Below are positions 18,169 to 26,558 of a DNA stretch of 64,000 nucleotides, in pieces. The stretch is from CAVPGP01 sp963704025 (GTDB lineage Bacteria; Actinomycetota; Thermoleophilia; Gaiellales; Gaiellaceae): NCBI GenBank assembly GCA_963704025.1, contig CAVPGP010000002.1, positions 186,001 through 250,000 of the forward strand, read 5' to 3'. The notes under the pieces are model-generated. The model saw nothing but the letters and a program-made list of their open reading frames with translations, was not told the DNA's origin and did not search any database. Each line of letters starts with the position of its first letter. The stretch's first letter is position 1. Made by a program: the position numbers and the translations under genes.

Positions 18169-20934
18169 GTGACGGCTGTCCCGACGCATCTACAGCTGCC
18201 GGTCGACGAGGAAGACGACAAGAAGCGGTCGCTGCCGATCGCGGCGCGGTTCTACGGAATCCTGGTCGCCTCGGTCGCGCTTGCCGCGACCGTCCCGTTC
18301 CTCGTCCGGACCGACAGCAGCACCGGCCACTGGATTGCGTTCGCATTCTTCGCGACCGGGGCCGCCTTCGCGCAGCTTTTCGTGGTGCGCAGCGCCGCCG
18401 GCAACGAGCAGGCCTACCACGCGACACCGGTCTTCCTGATCCCCGCCGCGCTCCTTTTGCCACCGGAGCTCGTCGCCCTGATCGCGGTGGTCCAGCACGT
18501 CCCCGAGTGGCTGAAGGAGCGCTACGCCTGGTACCTGCAGAGCTTCAACATCTGCATGTACGCGATCGCCTGCATGGCGGCGTGGGCCGCGGGACACCTG
18601 ATCCTGCACGCCGACGGCACGATCTCGAACGGCGACGCGCGCTTTGCCCTAGCCGGCCTGGTCGCGGTCGCCGTCTACGTGGCGTTGAACCACGGCCTGC
18701 TGGCTCCGATGCTGCTCAACCTCGGCCGGGGCCACACGCTCCGCAGCACCGGGATCTTCTCCTTCGAAAGCCTCTCGACCGACTTCGTCCTCGCCGCCCT
18801 CGGGCTCGGAGTCGCCGCCTTCTGGAAGTTCAACCCCTGGCTGATCCCGTTCGCGATCGCACCCGTGCTCCTCATCCACCGCTCGCTCGCCGTGCCCCAG
18901 CTGCAGGCGGAGGCGCGCGTCGACGCGAAGACGGGGCTCTTCAACGCCCGCCACTTCGCAACCGTGCTGGCGGAGGAGCTCTCGCGGGCGACCCGCTTCG
19001 AGCGCCCCATGTCGCTGATCATGGCCGACCTCGATCTGCTTCGCGACATCAACAACACCTATGGCCACCTCGCCGGCGATGCCGTCCTCCGCGGGATCGC
19101 CGAGGTGTTCCGGGGCCAGCTCCGGCACTACGACGTCCCGGCGCGCTTCGGCGGCGAGGAGTTCTGCATCCTGCTCCCGGAGACGACGCCGGAGGTCGCG
19201 CTCGAGATCGCGGAACGGATCCGTCGGGCGGTCGCCGAGTCGGCCTACGAGGTCGAGACGTCGAGCGAGCCGATTCGCGCCACGGTGTCGATCGGCGTGG
19301 CGGGCTTCCCGCGCGACGGCGTCACTGCCAACGAGCTGATCCACCAGGCGGACCTGGCCGTCTACCGTGCCAAGCTCCAGGGGCGCAACCGTGTCCTGGA
19401 CGCGTCGAACGAGATGCTGCTCTCGTCGCCGCCCTCGCGCCAGCCGCGCCTCGTCCAGCTCGCGGAGCCGCCCGTGGAGCCCGTGGCGCCGCTGCCGCCT
19501 GCCGTCGAGGTGCTGCCGGACGAGGAGCGCCGGCGCAACCCGCGCCCGCAGCCGGCCGTGCCGCGCTTCTTCTCGATCCCCGTGCGCCTGGGCGTGCTCG
19601 TGGCGCTGATCAGCATCCTCGGCACGACGGCGGGCGTCCTCGGTGCGATCCTGGGCACGAGCACCGACGTGATCGGCCTGATCGCCGTCGTGACGCTCGT
19701 CGGGGTGGGGCAGGCTCTCGCGCTCGAGGTGGAGGCCGGGGGCTCGATCTCCGTCAGCGCCGTCGGCGCGCTGGCGGGCGCAGCGCTCTTCGGCCCTCGT
19801 GCCGCGCTCCCCCTCGCGATCACGATCTCCGTGGTCGAGTGGAGCGTCCGCCGCGACCCGATCTTCTACGTCAGCTTCAACATCGGCGCCCTGTCGATCG
19901 CCTCGCTGGCCGCGGCAGGAGTCTTCGCGTCGGGCCTGCAGGATCAGTACCACAACGTCGTCTTCGTGCTCGCGAGCCTCCTCGCCGGCGGCGTCTACTA
20001 CGCCGTCAACACGGGCCTGCTCAGCATCGCGATCGCCTTCGACGGCGGCAACGAGCGGCCCTGGACGGCCTGGAGGGAACGCTTCCTCTGGCTGATGCCG
20101 CACTACGTCGTCTACGGCTTCATCGGCGGCGTCATGGCCCTGGCCTACGTGTCCGTCGGCATCTGGGCGCTCGCCGTCTTCTCCGTGCCGCTGCTCCTGA
20201 TGCGCAAGACCCAGGAGGCATACCTGCGTCACACGCAGCGGTCTGCGCAGAAGCTGCGAGAGGCCGCCGAGACGATCCAGACGCAGAACGTCTCGCTCGA
20301 GCAGGCGAACAAGCTTCTCAAGGAGCGCTCCACAGCCGCGATGGAGTCGCTCTCGGCGACGGTGGACGCGCGCGACGCGTACACCGCCGGCCACTCGCGC
20401 CGCGTCCAGCAGCTCGCCCTCGCGATCGGCCGGGAGCTCGGCCTGTCGCAGGCGGAACTCGAGCTGCTGGGCCACGCGGCGCTCTTCCACGACATCGGCA
20501 AGCTCGCGATCCCCGACGCCATCCTGCTCAAGCCGTCGAGCCTGACGGACGAGGAGTGGGTGCTGATGGCGAAGCACGCCGAGGAGGGCGCGCACATCAT
20601 CAACCGCCTCGGCTTCCTGAACGACGCAGTCCCGGCGATCCGCCATCACCACGAGCGGTTCGACGGCAAGGGCTATCCGGACGGGCTGCGCGGCGAGGAC
20701 ATCCCGCTCGGTGCGCGCATCATCCACGTCGCCGACGCTTTCGACTCGATGCTCACGACCCGCGTCTACCGCCCGGCCCGGCCCGCGCACGAGGCGCTCG
20801 CTGAGCTCCGCCGCATGGCCGGCTCGCAGTTCTGCCCACGCTGCGTCAGCTCCCTCGAGGCGATCATCGGCATCGCGCCGTCGGCGAGCGAGGAGCCGAC
20901 GGCCGAGAACGCCGCGGAGCTGATCGCCTCCTAG
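18169..20934 (+). CDS. membrane GGDEF and HD-GYP protein (c-di-GMP turnover)
   Basis: A 921-residue protein with an unusual order: a first membrane module (about residues 25-240), a GGDEF domain with intact active site GGEEF near 328-332, a linker rich in proline and arginine, a second membrane module (about 465-690), a short coiled coil, and an HD-GYP domain with HDIGKLAIP (His774) and HHERFDGKGYPDGL. Both c-di-GMP synthesis and hydrolysis motifs are therefore intact. Start is the GTG at 18169, with AAGGGAG 11 bases upstream. It ends in a threefold 15-base repeat. Nearby, an RsiG-like protein with a near-complete c-di-GMP signature is encoded at 31.8 kb. Confidence 0.93.
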   Translation: MTAVPTHLQLPVDEEDDKKRSLPIAARFYGILVASVALAATVPFLVRTDSSTGHWIAFAFFATGAAFAQLFVVRSAAGNEQAYHATPVFLIPAALLLPPELVALIAVVQHVPEWLKERYAWYLQSFNICMYAIACMAAWAAGHLILHADGTISNGDARFALAGLVAVAVYVALNHGLLAPMLLNLGRGHTLRSTGIFSFESLSTDFVLAALGLGVAAFWKFNPWLIPFAIAPVLLIHRSLAVPQLQAEARVDAKTGLFNARHFATVLAEELSRATRFERPMSLIMADLDLLRDINNTYGHLAGDAVLRGIAEVFRGQLRHYDVPARFGGEEFCILLPETTPEVALEIAERIRRAVAESAYEVETSSEPIRATVSIGVAGFPRDGVTANELIHQADLAVYRAKLQGRNRVLDASNEMLLSSPPSRQPRLVQLAEPPVEPVAPLPPAVEVLPDEERRRNPRPQPAVPRFFSIPVRLGVLVALISILGTTAGVLGAILGTSTDVIGLIAVVTLVGVGQALALEVEAGGSISVSAVGALAGAALFGPRAALPLAITISVVEWSVRRDPIFYVSFNIGALSIASLAAAGVFASGLQDQYHNVVFVLASLLAGGVYYAVNTGLLSIAIAFDGGNERPWTAWRERFLWLMPHYVVYGFIGGVMALAYVSVGIWALAVFSVPLLLMRKTQEAYLRHTQRSAQKLREAAETIQTQNVSLEQANKLLKERSTAAMESLSATVDARDAYTAGHSRRVQQLALAIGRELGLSQAELELLGHAALFHDIGKLAIPDAILLKPSSLTDEEWVLMAKHAEEGAHIINRLGFLNDAVPAIRHHHERFDGKGYPDGLRGEDIPLGARIIHVADAFDSMLTTRVYRPARPAHEALAELRRMAGSQFCPRCVSSLEAIIGIAPSASEEPTAENAAELIAS

Positions 20935-20964
20935 CCGATCGCCTCCTAGCTGATCGCCTCCTAG
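20920..20964 (+). repeat. three 15-base direct repeats across the stop codon
   Basis: The unit CTGATCGCCTCCTAG occurs three times in tandem; the middle copy differs by one base. Each unit ends in TAG in the reading frame of the gene, so the last codons and stop of the GGDEF/HD-GYP gene are repeated after it. Confidence 0.9.
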
Positions 20965-20986
20965 CAAGGAGCGCATTAGCGCGTTC

Positions 20987-21014
20987 TTGCGCCTTGAGGA
21001 AAATGCTCTATCCT
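20987..21014 (+). promoter_or_regulatory. promoter of the HARE-repeat gene
   Basis: TTGCGC, a 16-base spacer and TATCCT form a -35/-10 pair. The ATG lies 8 bases after the -10, so the transcript is probably leaderless or nearly so. Confidence 0.6.
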
Positions 21015-21022
21015 TTTTGACG

Positions 21023-21706
21023 ATGGCACGTACGCCTCGCTACCGGGCGATCGCGGACATCGACCCGGACGAGCTGGCCAGCTTCCAGGCCGGGATCCGC
21101 AAGCGCTACTCGGACGACCAGATCGTCGAGGAGCTGAAGCAGTGCGCCGCGCGCCTGGGGCGCTCTCCGACCATGAAGGAGTTCGCCGAGGACCGTGGGA
21201 CGACGGTCCACCCGCAAACCGTGATCGAGCATTTCGGCACCTGGAACGCGGCCAAGCGGCGCGCGGGTCTCGTGCCGCGCCGCTTCGCGACGCGTGAGGA
21301 GCTGCTCGCGCTCCTGCGGGGGCTGGGGGAGAAGCTCGGCCGCGTGCCGACCGCCAAGGACATCGACGCAAACCGCGGCACGATGCCCTCGAAGTCGCTC
21401 TACTGGCACACCTTCGGCTCGCTCACGAAGGCACTCAAGGAGGCGGGGTTCGACGTGCCGGTGGGGGAGGAGCGGCTGGAGCGCGCCGTCGAGCAGGGCA
21501 TCGGCCTCGCGCAGCGGCTCGGCCGGCTGCCGAAGTTCGCCGACTGGGCGGCCGCCCGCAAGGCGGACGACTCGCTGATGACCGAGTGGCAGGTCTACCG
21601 CATGTTCGACGCGCGCCGTGGGGCGTGGTCGACGTTCCAGTTCCTGATCCGGGAGCGCCTCCGCGAGAGCGGGGTGGAGGTCGGACCGGACGGGACGGTC
21701 GGCTAG
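21023..21706 (+). CDS. homing-endonuclease-associated repeat (HARE) protein
   Basis: A 227-residue protein built from three HNH_repeat (PF18780-like) units: one from IVEELKQCAARLGRSPTMKE to WNAAKRRAGL, one from LLALLRGLGEKLGRVPTAKD to LTKALKEAGF, and a more diverged third ending in WSTFQFLIRERL. These units are helical DNA-binding modules that accompany some homing endonucleases. No nuclease domain is present here, so the protein is more likely a DNA-binding regulator. The N-terminus MARTPRYRAIADIDPDELAS is basic. The gene is preceded by a leaderless-type promoter and followed by a long palindromic element. Confidence 0.82.
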   Translation: MARTPRYRAIADIDPDELASFQAGIRKRYSDDQIVEELKQCAARLGRSPTMKEFAEDRGTTVHPQTVIEHFGTWNAAKRRAGLVPRRFATREELLALLRGLGEKLGRVPTAKDIDANRGTMPSKSLYWHTFGSLTKALKEAGFDVPVGEERLERAVEQGIGLAQRLGRLPKFADWAAARKADDSLMTEWQVYRMFDARRGAWSTFQFLIRERLRESGVEVGPDGTVG

Positions 21707-21868
21707 AGGCTTGATGTGAAACTGGGGTGCGTGCGGGGATGGGCCAGATCAAGCCGTTCAGCCGGATCGGGCGAAACGCGTAGTGGTGCTACGGGTAAGC
21801 CCGAGCCGGCTGAACCGCGCCCTGTCTGGCACACCAGCCGTGCGTGCCGGAGTTTCACATCAAGCCTC
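21706..21868. repeat. 163-base palindromic element with nested stems
   Basis: The outer arms (21706-21723 and 21851-21868) are perfect 18-base inverted repeats beginning GAGGCTTGATGTGAAACT. A second pair of 17-base arms at 21756-21772 and 21799-21815 has one mismatch, and a small hairpin CGTAG/CTACG sits at the centre. It lies between the convergent HARE gene and the amidotransferase gene. It could be a MITE-like element, an elaborate bidirectional terminator or a structured RNA. I see no target-site duplication. Confidence 0.85.
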
Positions 21869-21882
21869 CAGCCCGGGGCGGG

Positions 21883-22675
21883 CTAGGCGGCGAGCGCCCG
21901 GAGGCGCCGGAGGCAGGAGACGGCCTCCTGCGGGGCGCGAACAGGGGGCAGATCGTCCTCTTCGACGAAGCTCGTGTCGGGCGAGAAGCCGTCGCGGCGC
22001 AAAAGGGTGCCCTCGTGGAAGCGGAGCAGCGAGCCCTCGCCGACTTCCTGCTTGCGCAGCTTCACCCCCGCGTAGCGCTCGACGACCTCGAGTGCGGTGC
22101 GCGTCGACGCGAAGAAGATCTCGGACTTGCCGCGGCCGGCCCACATGGGGCGGCCCACTCCGCGCGCGGCGAAGAGGACATCGGGCTCGCGCTCGTCGAA
22201 CCAGGCGGCCGCCATCGACCCATGGAGCTCCTCGAGCGCGCAGGCCCGGTTTCGCGAATGCGCGGCGAGGGCGAAGATGGCCTCGGAGTCGACGGTCATC
22301 CGCTCCTCCATGCGCGCGCAGTCGTGGCCGGAGAGCAGCTCGTCGTCGTTCAGGATGATCCCGTTGTGGATCCCGACGACCGGCCCGTGACGGACGGGAT
22401 GGTTGTTGGCGGGAATCGACGGATGCCCCTTCGTGTAGTCGCGAACGTGCACGAGGAGCTGCGAGACCGAGTCGGGCACCGAGATCCGCTCGAGCATCCG
22501 ACTCGCCGGCGTGCGCTGCTTCACGACCGTGCTGAACGCCTCGGCCGGGGCGCGATACGCGTAGCCCACGGCGTCCGCACCGCGCTCGGCGATTCCCGCA
22601 AGCAGCGCCTGAGCCGCCAGCGTCCGGTCGACGCGGCTGGCTCGCGCTCAAGCTGTATCCCGCAATTCCGCACAT
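21883..22675 (-). pseudogene. class II glutamine amidotransferase-like protein, frameshifted near the N-terminus
   Basis: The N-terminus MCGIAGYSLSASQP is the hallmark of Ntn-type class II amidotransferases, with Cys2 as nucleophile after Met removal. It begins at the ATG at 22675, but after 14 codons the coding frame changes, apparently by one extra base, and continues as VDRTLAAQALLAGIAERGAD to VGYAYRAPAEAF, then VRDYTKGHPSIPANNHPVRH and VGIHNGIILNDDELL. The product would be about 263 residues with only a glutaminase domain. Either the gene is newly broken or one base is a sequence error; the rest of the frame is open and conserved in style. Confidence 0.7.
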
Positions 22676-22825
22676 GTCGCCTGCCTGACCTTAGGTACGA
22701 CGCCGGGCGGCGTCATCCCTCTCTCAAGGTAGACGCCCTCGGCAAAGAGGAAGTTAGGGGTCTGTACGGGTTCTGCCGGAGACGACTCCTCAAGCCGCGG
22801 CTCCCGGGCGCCGATAGAGATCGAG

Positions 22826-23806
22826 ATGGAGCAGCAGGCACTCCCCGACGACATCCCCGAGCCCGAGTTGACACCGCCGCTCGAGCTTCTGCCGGCGCTC
22901 GACGACGCGGAGGCAGAGGTCGACGAGGAGGACGACGACGAGTCCGACGCGCCCGTCAGACCCGCGTTCGGCGCCGAGCCGGCGGTCACGGACGACCCGC
23001 TGAAGCTCTACGTCCGCGCAATCGGCGACGGGCGGCTGCTCACCCCGTCCGAGGAGCGCGAGCTGGCGCGGCGGAAGGACCTCGGCGACGAGGCCGCCAA
23101 GCGCAAGCTGATCGAGTCGAACCTTCGCCTGGTGATGTCGATCACGCGGAACTACACCAAGACCGGCGTCCCGCTGCTCGACCTGATCCAGGAGGGCAAC
23201 CTCGGCCTGATCCGCGCGGTCGAGAAGTTCGATTACCGGATGGGCTTCAAGCTCTCCACCTACGCGACCTGGTGGATCCGCCAGGCGGTCACGCGGGCGC
23301 TCGCCGACCAGGGCCGGACGATCCGTCTGCCGGTCCACGTGGCCGAGCAGGTGCGCCGCGCGATGCGCTCGCGCCGCCAGCTCGCGCAGAAGCTGAACCG
23401 CGACCCCTCGATCGAGGAGATCGCCAAGGAGAGCGGCTTCACGGCGGATCGCGTCCGCGAGCTCTTCGACCTCGTCGAGGAGCCCGTCTCGCTCGAGACG
23501 CCCGTCGGCGACGGGGAGAGCTATTACGGCGACCTGATCGAGGACGAGAAGTCGGCGGCGCCGGACACGGCCACCGCTGACAACATGCGCGCGACCGAGC
23601 TCGCGGCTGCACTGCAGCTGCTCAACCCGCGGATGCGCCACGTCCTCGCCCGCCGGTTCGGCCTCGACGGCCAGAAGCCGCAGACGCTCGAAGAGGTCGG
23701 CGCCGGCCTCGGGATCACCCGGGAGCGGGTCCGCCAGCTCGAGACGCGAGCGCTGCGCGAGCTGCGCACCGTCGCGCCCGGTCTGCAGCTCTACCTCCAG
23801 CAGTAA
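22826..23806 (+). CDS. primary-type sigma-70 factor (RpoD/SigA group)
   Basis: A 326-residue sigma factor without region 1.1. Region 1.2 reads DPLKLYVRAIGDGRLLTPSE; region 2 contains NLRLVMSITRNYTKTGVPLL and YATWWIRQAVTRALAD; region 3 contains IRLPVHVAEQ; region 4 ends with the helix-turn-helix TLEEVGAGLGITRERVRQLE. The acidic N-terminal 50 residues are low complexity. It lies 3 kb from another factor of the same group on the opposite strand, so one is probably the housekeeping factor and the other a group 2 factor. Confidence 0.94.
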   Translation: MEQQALPDDIPEPELTPPLELLPALDDAEAEVDEEDDDESDAPVRPAFGAEPAVTDDPLKLYVRAIGDGRLLTPSEERELARRKDLGDEAAKRKLIESNLRLVMSITRNYTKTGVPLLDLIQEGNLGLIRAVEKFDYRMGFKLSTYATWWIRQAVTRALADQGRTIRLPVHVAEQVRRAMRSRRQLAQKLNRDPSIEEIAKESGFTADRVRELFDLVEEPVSLETPVGDGESYYGDLIEDEKSAAPDTATADNMRATELAAALQLLNPRMRHVLARRFGLDGQKPQTLEEVGAGLGITRERVRQLETRALRELRTVAPGLQLYLQQ

Positions 23807-23835
23807 TCGGAGCCGGAGTCGGTACCTTGGGGGAG

Positions 23836-24606
23836 ATGGCAGGCTTCTTCGTCGACGCGCACTCCCACATCGTTCCGTCGGGTGACGACGGCGTGCAGAG
23901 CGTGGGCGAGGCCGCCGCGCTCTGCCGCGAGGCGCATCGGCTCGGCACGAGACTCCTCTTCTGCACACCGCACGTGTTCCCGCACCTGCCGCTCTCGGCG
24001 CAGCGTGAGGACCGGATTCGGGCGAACCTCGCCCAGCTGCGTCCCCAGGCCAAGCTCGAGGTGCGGCTCGGCTTCGAGCTGACCCCGGCGCCCGAGCTCC
24101 TCGATCAGGACCCGCGTCGCTATCTCCTCGAGGGCACGGACCGCGTGTTGATGGAGGTGCCGTTCGAGGGCGACGCGGATCTCCTCTTCGCCCTCGCCGA
24201 GTACGTGCAGGACGAAGGGCTGATGCCGGTGATCGCGCACCCCGAGCGGACCGAGTCGGTTCAGCAGAGACCGGCGCTCGCAGACGAGCTCGCCGAGCGC
24301 GGCTGGCAGGTACAGGTCAACGCGTCGAGCCTGACGAACCGACACGGCCCGGCGGCTGCACGCATCGGCTGGGACCTCGTCGAACGCGGCCGGGCGGCGC
24401 TTGTCGCCTCTGACGGCCATCGCCTCGGCCGGCCTCCGTTCCTCGACGCGGCCTGGCAGCTCGCCGTCGAGCGGGTGGGGGAGGAGCCGGCGCGGCGGCT
24501 CTTCGACGGCAGTGCACTCGGGCTGGCAGCCGTCGCTGCCGTGGACGTCGCCGCTATGGAACGGGCGCGACCGCTTCCATCTCGTGCAATGCCGCCAGCC
24601 GCTTGA
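23836..24606 (+). CDS. PHP-family phosphatase, CpsB/YwqE-like tyrosine phosphatase
   Basis: Metal-dependent PHP-fold enzyme of 256 residues. Motifs: VDAHSHIVPSGDDG near the N-terminus, FCTPHVFPHLPL, AHPERTESV, and SDGHRLGRPP near the C-terminus, which together give the trinuclear metal site. The closest characterised relatives dephosphorylate tyrosine kinases that control capsule or exopolysaccharide assembly. The ATG at 23836 lacks room for a ribosome site; TACCTT seven bases before it could be a -10 for a leaderless transcript, while a TTG at 23827 is an alternative start. The 3' end overlaps the convergent sigma gene by 53 bases. Confidence 0.86.
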   Translation: MAGFFVDAHSHIVPSGDDGVQSVGEAAALCREAHRLGTRLLFCTPHVFPHLPLSAQREDRIRANLAQLRPQAKLEVRLGFELTPAPELLDQDPRRYLLEGTDRVLMEVPFEGDADLLFALAEYVQDEGLMPVIAHPERTESVQQRPALADELAERGWQVQVNASSLTNRHGPAAARIGWDLVERGRAALVASDGHRLGRPPFLDAAWQLAVERVGEEPARRLFDGSALGLAAVAAVDVAAMERARPLPSRAMPPAA

Positions 24607-25660
24607 GCGCCGCGACCTCGATCTGACGCACGCGCTCGCGGGTGAGCCCGAGCCGCCGGCCGATCTCCTCGAGGGTCGTCGGGTCCGAGTTGTCGAGCCC
24701 GTAGCGGTAGACGATCACCCTCCGCTCGCGCTCGTCCAGCGCGTCGAGTGCCTGCGCGATGATCTCCGAGCGGAGCGTGACCTCGACGGTCTCGTCGGGC
24801 AGCGGCTCGTCGCCCGCCACGAAGTCGCCGAGCGTCACATCCTCCTGGTCGCCGATGGGCTGGTCGAGCGACGACGACGCACGGGCAGCCGAGCGGACCT
24901 CCTTGGCCTGTGACAGCGGCAGGCTGGCCTCCTCTGCGATCTCCTCGAGCGTCGGTTCCCTGCCCAGCGTCGCCCAGAGGGTTCGCTCCGCGCGATGCAT
25001 CTTCTGCATTCGCTCCACGATGTGGACCGGCATCCGGATCGTCCGCGCCTTGTCGGCGAGCGCGCGGGCGACGGCCTGGCGGATCCACCAGGTGGCGTAG
25101 GTCGAGAACTTGTAGCCGCGGCGCCAGTCGAACTTCTCGACGGCGCGAATCAGGCCGAGCGTGCCTTCCTGGATCAGGTCGAGGAAGGGAAGGCCCTGGT
25201 TGCGGTAGTTCTTGGCGATCGAGACGACGAGCCGCAGGTTCGACTGGATCATCCGCTGCTTGGCCGGCGTGTCGCCCCGCTCGATCAGCTTGGCGAGCTC
25301 CACCTCCTGCGCGGCAGTGAGGAGCGGGTGCCGTCCGGTCTCGCGCAGGAAGAGCTGGAGGGCGTCCGTGGTCGAGTCGACGGGCTGCGAAGCAGGCTGA
25401 GACGGCGCCTCCTGCTCCTGCTCGTCCCGCGTGTCGTCCAGGACGTCGATGGCCCGCTGCTCGAGCTCGCGCTGGAGCGCATCCGCCTCGAGCGCGTCCA
25501 GCTGCAGGGGCTCGAGAAGCTCGTTCAGGTCAGACTGACGCAGCGACCCGCTCTGCTCGGCCGCGTCGAGCAGCTCGCGCACCTCCCGCAGTTCGTCGCC
25601 GAGCAACAGCTGATCGATCTCGACGGTCACTCGCTGTGAAGGTTCCGTCACGGCTTCCAT
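24554..25660 (-). CDS. primary-type sigma-70 factor (RpoD/SigA group), second copy
   Basis: A 368-residue sigma factor. The N-terminal 100 residues are acidic and glutamine-rich. Region 1.2 reads DALQLFLRETGRHPLLTAAQ; region 2 contains NLRLVVSIAKNYRNQGLPFL and STYATWWIRQAVARALAD; region 3 contains IRMPVHIVERMQKMHRAER; region 4 ends TLEEIGRRLGLTRERVRQIE. Start is the ATG at 25660 with GAAGGGG seven bases upstream. It is longer than the factor at 22826 and is the better candidate for the vegetative sigma, but sequence alone does not settle this. Confidence 0.94.
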   Translation of the reverse strand: MEAVTEPSQRVTVEIDQLLLGDELREVRELLDAAEQSGSLRQSDLNELLEPLQLDALEADALQRELEQRAIDVLDDTRDEQEQEAPSQPASQPVDSTTDALQLFLRETGRHPLLTAAQEVELAKLIERGDTPAKQRMIQSNLRLVVSIAKNYRNQGLPFLDLIQEGTLGLIRAVEKFDWRRGYKFSTYATWWIRQAVARALADKARTIRMPVHIVERMQKMHRAERTLWATLGREPTLEEIAEEASLPLSQAKEVRSAARASSSLDQPIGDQEDVTLGDFVAGDEPLPDETVEVTLRSEIIAQALDALDERERRVIVYRYGLDNSDPTTLEEIGRRLGLTRERVRQIEVAALKRLAALHEMEAVAPVP

Positions 25661-25779
25661 GCCAAACCCCTTCCGTCGGGAAACGAACAACTGGCCTCTC
25701 GTGTATGGAGTCCTGCCCGGGCGGCGTTCTTTCGCTCTGCACCGTCATATCACCGTCCCACGGACCGCCCAAGCCCGAG

Positions 25780-25795
25780 GCACGATAACCGGCGT
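25780..25795. repeat. candidate attL: 16-base direct repeat with ATAAC core
   Basis: GCACGATAACCGGCGT is identical to 27947-27962, 70 bases after the stop of the truncated integrase. The two copies bracket about 2.15 kb that includes the integrase remnant. At the other copy the core is a perfect ATAAC-CGGC-GTTAT palindrome, the usual shape of a tyrosine recombinase core site. Confidence 0.4.
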
Positions 25796-25866
25796 ATCAG
25801 CCCCACGATGCCGGAGGGGCGCCTTTGTCCGTCTGGTGCGATGGTTGAGCCGAAATCTGAAAACGT

Positions 25867-25912
25867 GAACGGGGGCGAGAGTTCACGAAATCCGGGCTCT
25901 TCGTCCCCGTTC
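25867..25912 (-). terminator. terminator hairpin after the small secreted protein gene
   Basis: GAACGGGG and CCCCGTTC pair perfectly and the stem extends through CGAGAG/CTCTTCG with one bulge; on the minus strand a TTTT run follows. A competing hairpin, GTGAAC/GTTCAC at 25865-25886, shares bases with it, so the two are mutually exclusive. It serves the gene ending at 25936. Confidence 0.6.
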
Positions 25913-25935
25913 GCTAGCAAACGCATTAGCAGCCG

Positions 25936-26277
25936 CTACCCGCCCAGCGTGCATTTCCAGACGATCCCGCCACGATTGACGTAGATCGGGTCCGACCGCT
26001 TCCAAACGACCTTCCAGGCGCGCGAACCCTTGCATACCGTCTTCGTCGCCGCAGGCGTTAGCGCGTCGAGCTGCCGGCGGAACTTCGCGGCCTGCTTGAG
26101 GTTCATCCCGCCAAGCCCAACCGCCGCCGCGACGGCCTTGTCCTTCGCCATCTTGATTGCGCCTGCGCGTGTCAGTCCCGCATAGGGTCGTTCGGCCGAC
26201 GCTACGGGAGCGAAAGCGAACGCGGCGAGCACGACGGCGAGGACGGCAAGGGCCTTACCCATTGTCGTCGCCTTCAT
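25936..26277 (-). CDS. small secreted protein of unknown function
   Basis: A 113-residue protein with an N-terminal signal peptide (MGKALAVLAVVLAAFAFAPV, cut after ASA). The mature part is basic, with AGAIKMAKDKAVAAAVGLGG and a C-terminal stretch VCKGSRAWKVVWKRSDPIYV. Two cysteines in the mature part could form a disulfide. I do not recognise the family. AGGAG abuts the first ATG directly, whereas GAAGG lies eight bases before the ATG at 26262, so the protein may start five residues later. It lies inside the candidate integrated element. Confidence 0.7.
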   Translation of the reverse strand: MKATTMGKALAVLAVVLAAFAFAPVASAERPYAGLTRAGAIKMAKDKAVAAAVGLGGMNLKQAAKFRRQLDALTPAATKTVCKGSRAWKVVWKRSDPIYVNRGGIVWKCTLGG

Positions 26278-26523
26278 CTCCTAGCCGGATTCTCTCGTTG
26301 ATCTCGTCTTCTAGCTCCCGCAAAATCACGCTGAAACCCACGACCCAGGCACAAGGTTCTCTACGTCCACCGCCCGTAGCCCAACGCAGGTCGGCAGCAG
26401 AGGCGGCAAAGGGGTGTCGGTAGGCATGGGGCAAACGGTAGACCGATCCACCATCCGGGTCTATGGCACTGCCTGACTAGCGGGTGACATCGCGTTAAGC
26501 GGTCCGGACTCGCGCGCGCAGGG

Positions 26524-26552
26524 CTGACAGCTAAGGGAGCCAGGCGTAGAGT
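26524..26552 (+). promoter_or_regulatory. promoter giving a leaderless transcript
   Basis: CTGACA, a 17-base spacer and TAGAGT lie six bases before the ATG at 26559. This is the clearest leaderless arrangement in the window. The rest of the 280-base gap upstream shows nothing I recognise. Confidence 0.65.
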
Positions 26553-26558
26553 CGCGCG

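Noticed and set aside
18649..20976. Long open frame (775 codons) antisense to the GGDEF/HD-GYP gene
   Set aside because: It mirrors codon bias of the real gene, is rich in Arg, Glu and Asp, and has no recognisable motif.
21023..21706. Homing endonuclease
   Set aside because: Only the associated helical repeats are present; there is no HNH, LAGLIDADG or GIY-YIG nuclease motif.
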